From NCBI GenBank assembly GCA_050014395.1, contig JBEKDK010000088.1, positions 1 through 14,102 of the forward strand: 14,102 bases of DNA, read 5' to 3'. Under the pieces are notes generated by a model. That model was not told the DNA's origin. It was given only the letters and a program-made list of their open reading frames with translations, and ran no database searches. Position numbers and translations under genes: made by a program. This stretch comes from DASPOJ01 sp050014395 (GTDB lineage Bacteria; Acidobacteriota; Terriglobia; Acidiferrales; UBA7541). Shown one piece after another: positions 12,713 to 14,102 of the stretch; position 1 is the stretch's first letter; each line of letters begins with the position of its first letter.

Positions 12713-14102
12713 GTGATGCAATTCTATGACACGCATATCCTGAGCGTCGTTTTGTTCACGCCGCTGGTGGGGGCCATCCTGCTGCTGTTCATGCCGCGGG
12801 ATAGCGAAAACCTCCACCGAGTGATCGGCAATGTTTTCGGCATGTTGGGCTTGCTGATTTCGCTGCCGCTCGTTTGGCGCTTCAGCCTGGATGCGGCGGC
12901 GCCGCGCTTTCAATTCAGCGAGACCGCCGAATGGATTCCCTCGATCGGCGCGCACTACACGCTGGGGATTGACGGCATCACGCTGCTGCTGGTGATGCTG
13001 ACGACGCTGCTGGGCGCGATCTCCATCCTATCGTCGTGGAGCGCGATCAAGCTGCGCAGAAAAGAATATTACATTTTGTTTCTGCTGCTGCAGACCGGCA
13101 TGCTGGGCGTTTTCATGTCCCTCGATTTCTTCCTGTTTTACGTTTTTTGGGAAGTGATGCTGGTGCCGATGTATTTCCTGATCGGCGTTTGGGGCAGCGA
13201 GCGGCGGCTATACGCGGCAATCAAGTTTTTCCTGTACACGCTGGCCGGCTCGGTGGTGATGCTGCTGGCGATTCTGGCGCTGTATTTCAAATACGCGAAT
13301 CTGGCGGGCTATTACACGTTTGACGTTCAGGCGCTGCTCAGCTGCGTGCCGCAGCTTTCCACGGTGACGCAGCAATGGCTGTTCTGGGGGTTCTTCTTCG
13401 CGTTTGCGATCAAGGTGCCGATGTTCCCGTTCCACACTTGGCTGCCTGATGCGCATACCGAAGCTCCCACGGCCGGCTCTGTGATCCTGGCCGGCGTTTT
13501 GCTGAAGATGGGCACGTACGGCTTCATTCGCTTCTCGCTGCCCCTGCTGCCGACGGATCCCGCGGCGCGGCACCACATCATTTCGATCATGGTGACGCTG
13601 TCGATCATCGGCATCATTTACGGCGCGCTGGTCTGCCTGATGCAGAAGGATATGAAGCGGCTGATTGCGTATTCTTCCGTGAGCCACCTGGGTTTTTGCA
13701 CGCTGGGCATTTTCGCGCTCACTCCTAACGGGCTTTCCGGCAGTGTAATCCAGCAGATCAACCACGGAATTTCCACCGGCGCCCTGTTCTTGATTGTCGG
13801 AATCCTTTATGAGCGGCGGCACACGCGCCTGATCTCCGAGTTCGGTGGCCTGGCCACGCCGATGCCCAATTTTGCCGCCATATACATGATCATCACGCTG
13901 AGTTCCCTCGGCCTGCCGCTGCTCAACGGCTTCATCGGCGAATTCACGATTCTGCGCGGCGTGTTTGAAGTGAGCTTCGCGTGGGCGGCATGGGCGTCGC
14001 TGGGTATTGTGCTGGGCGCGGCCTATTTGCTGTGGCTCTATCAACGCGTGATGTTCGGCAATATCACGAATCCTGCGAATGAGCACCTGGCCGATATGAA
14101 CG
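12713..14102 (+). CDS. nuoM: NADH-quinone oxidoreductase subunit M (partial, runs off the window)
   Basis: Second antiporter-like proton pump of complex I. The frame stays open to the last base, giving 463 of roughly 500-530 expected residues, so the C-terminus is beyond the edge. Counting from the GTG, Glu147 (FYVFWEVMLVPMYFLIG), Lys234 (AIKVPMFPFHTWLPDAHTEA) and Lys265 (AGVLLKMGTYGFIRF) match the conserved pump residues of E. coli NuoM. QKDMKRLIAYSSVSHLGF and GLPLLNGFIGEF are further signatures. GTG 12713 and ATG 12716 are in tandem; AGGAG at 12699-12703, overlapping the nuoL stop, suits the GTG better. The first about 110 residues carry three helices and a FSETAEWIPSIGAHYTLGID loop usual for NuoM. 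nuoN is expected next but cannot be seen. Confidence 0.95.
   Translation, partial: MMQFYDTHILSVVLFTPLVGAILLLFMPRDSENLHRVIGNVFGMLGLLISLPLVWRFSLDAAAPRFQFSETAEWIPSIGAHYTLGIDGITLLLVMLTTLLGAISILSSWSAIKLRRKEYYILFLLLQTGMLGVFMSLDFFLFYVFWEVMLVPMYFLIGVWGSERRLYAAIKFFLYTLAGSVVMLLAILALYFKYANLAGYYTFDVQALLSCVPQLSTVTQQWLFWGFFFAFAIKVPMFPFHTWLPDAHTEAPTAGSVILAGVLLKMGTYGFIRFSLPLLPTDPAARHHIISIMVTLSIIGIIYGALVCLMQKDMKRLIAYSSVSHLGFCTLGIFALTPNGLSGSVIQQINHGISTGALFLIVGILYERRHTRLISEFGGLATPMPNFAAIYMIITLSSLGLPLLNGFIGEFTILRGVFEVSFAWAAWASLGIVLGAAYLLWLYQRVMFGNITNPANEHLADMN

Noticed and set aside
13208..14086. Minus-strand open frame of 292 codons in nuoM
   Set aside because: Same type of antisense shadow; the nuoM frame on the plus strand is conserved throughout.

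Overview
The window is high-GC bacterial chromosome, densely packed on the plus strand with one gene on the minus strand. The gene types (a response regulator fused to a PATAN/DUF4388 domain, a split nuo cluster with separate nuoC and nuoD, long NuoL and NuoH proteins) and the codon style suggest an environmental, heterotrophic bacterium, most likely of the Acidobacteriota. That assignment is inference; no rRNA or other taxonomic marker is present.

Region 1 (12-3120) holds molybdenum cofactor genes: moeA (molybdate insertion), moaC (cyclic pyranopterin monophosphate synthesis) and a mogA/moaB-type molybdopterin adenylyltransferase. A response regulator with a REC domain and a C-terminal PATAN domain sits between moaC and mogA. 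Region 2 (3199-4065) is proC, the last enzyme of proline synthesis. Genes in regions 1-2 are 14-78 nt apart and could be co-transcribed.

Region 3 (4093 to the end) is a respiratory complex I (NADH:quinone oxidoreductase) locus: nuoA, then nuoC, nuoD, nuoH, nuoJ, nuoK, nuoL and nuoM, the last cut by the window edge. From nuoC onward the genes are 3-14 nt apart or overlap, as in one operon. NuoH, J, K, L and M form the membrane proton-pumping arm, NuoA stabilises the junction, and NuoC and NuoD form part of the quinone-reducing connecting module. No gene for any iron-sulfur subunit is present: nuoB is missing between nuoA and nuoC, nuoEFG between nuoD and nuoH, and nuoI between nuoH and nuoJ.

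Where nuoB would normally lie, an inverted gene for a B12-binding-type radical SAM protein (4436-6127, minus) splits nuoA from nuoC. Its 3' end overlaps the end of nuoA by 93 nt tail to tail, and its start faces nuoC across a 312-nt divergent intergenic region that holds candidate promoters. Its substrate is not recognisable. I found no tRNA, rRNA, CRISPR array, insertion sequence or prophage gene. The two points most worth following are the nuo cluster without Fe-S subunits and the radical SAM gene lodged in it. Neither proves a new system.
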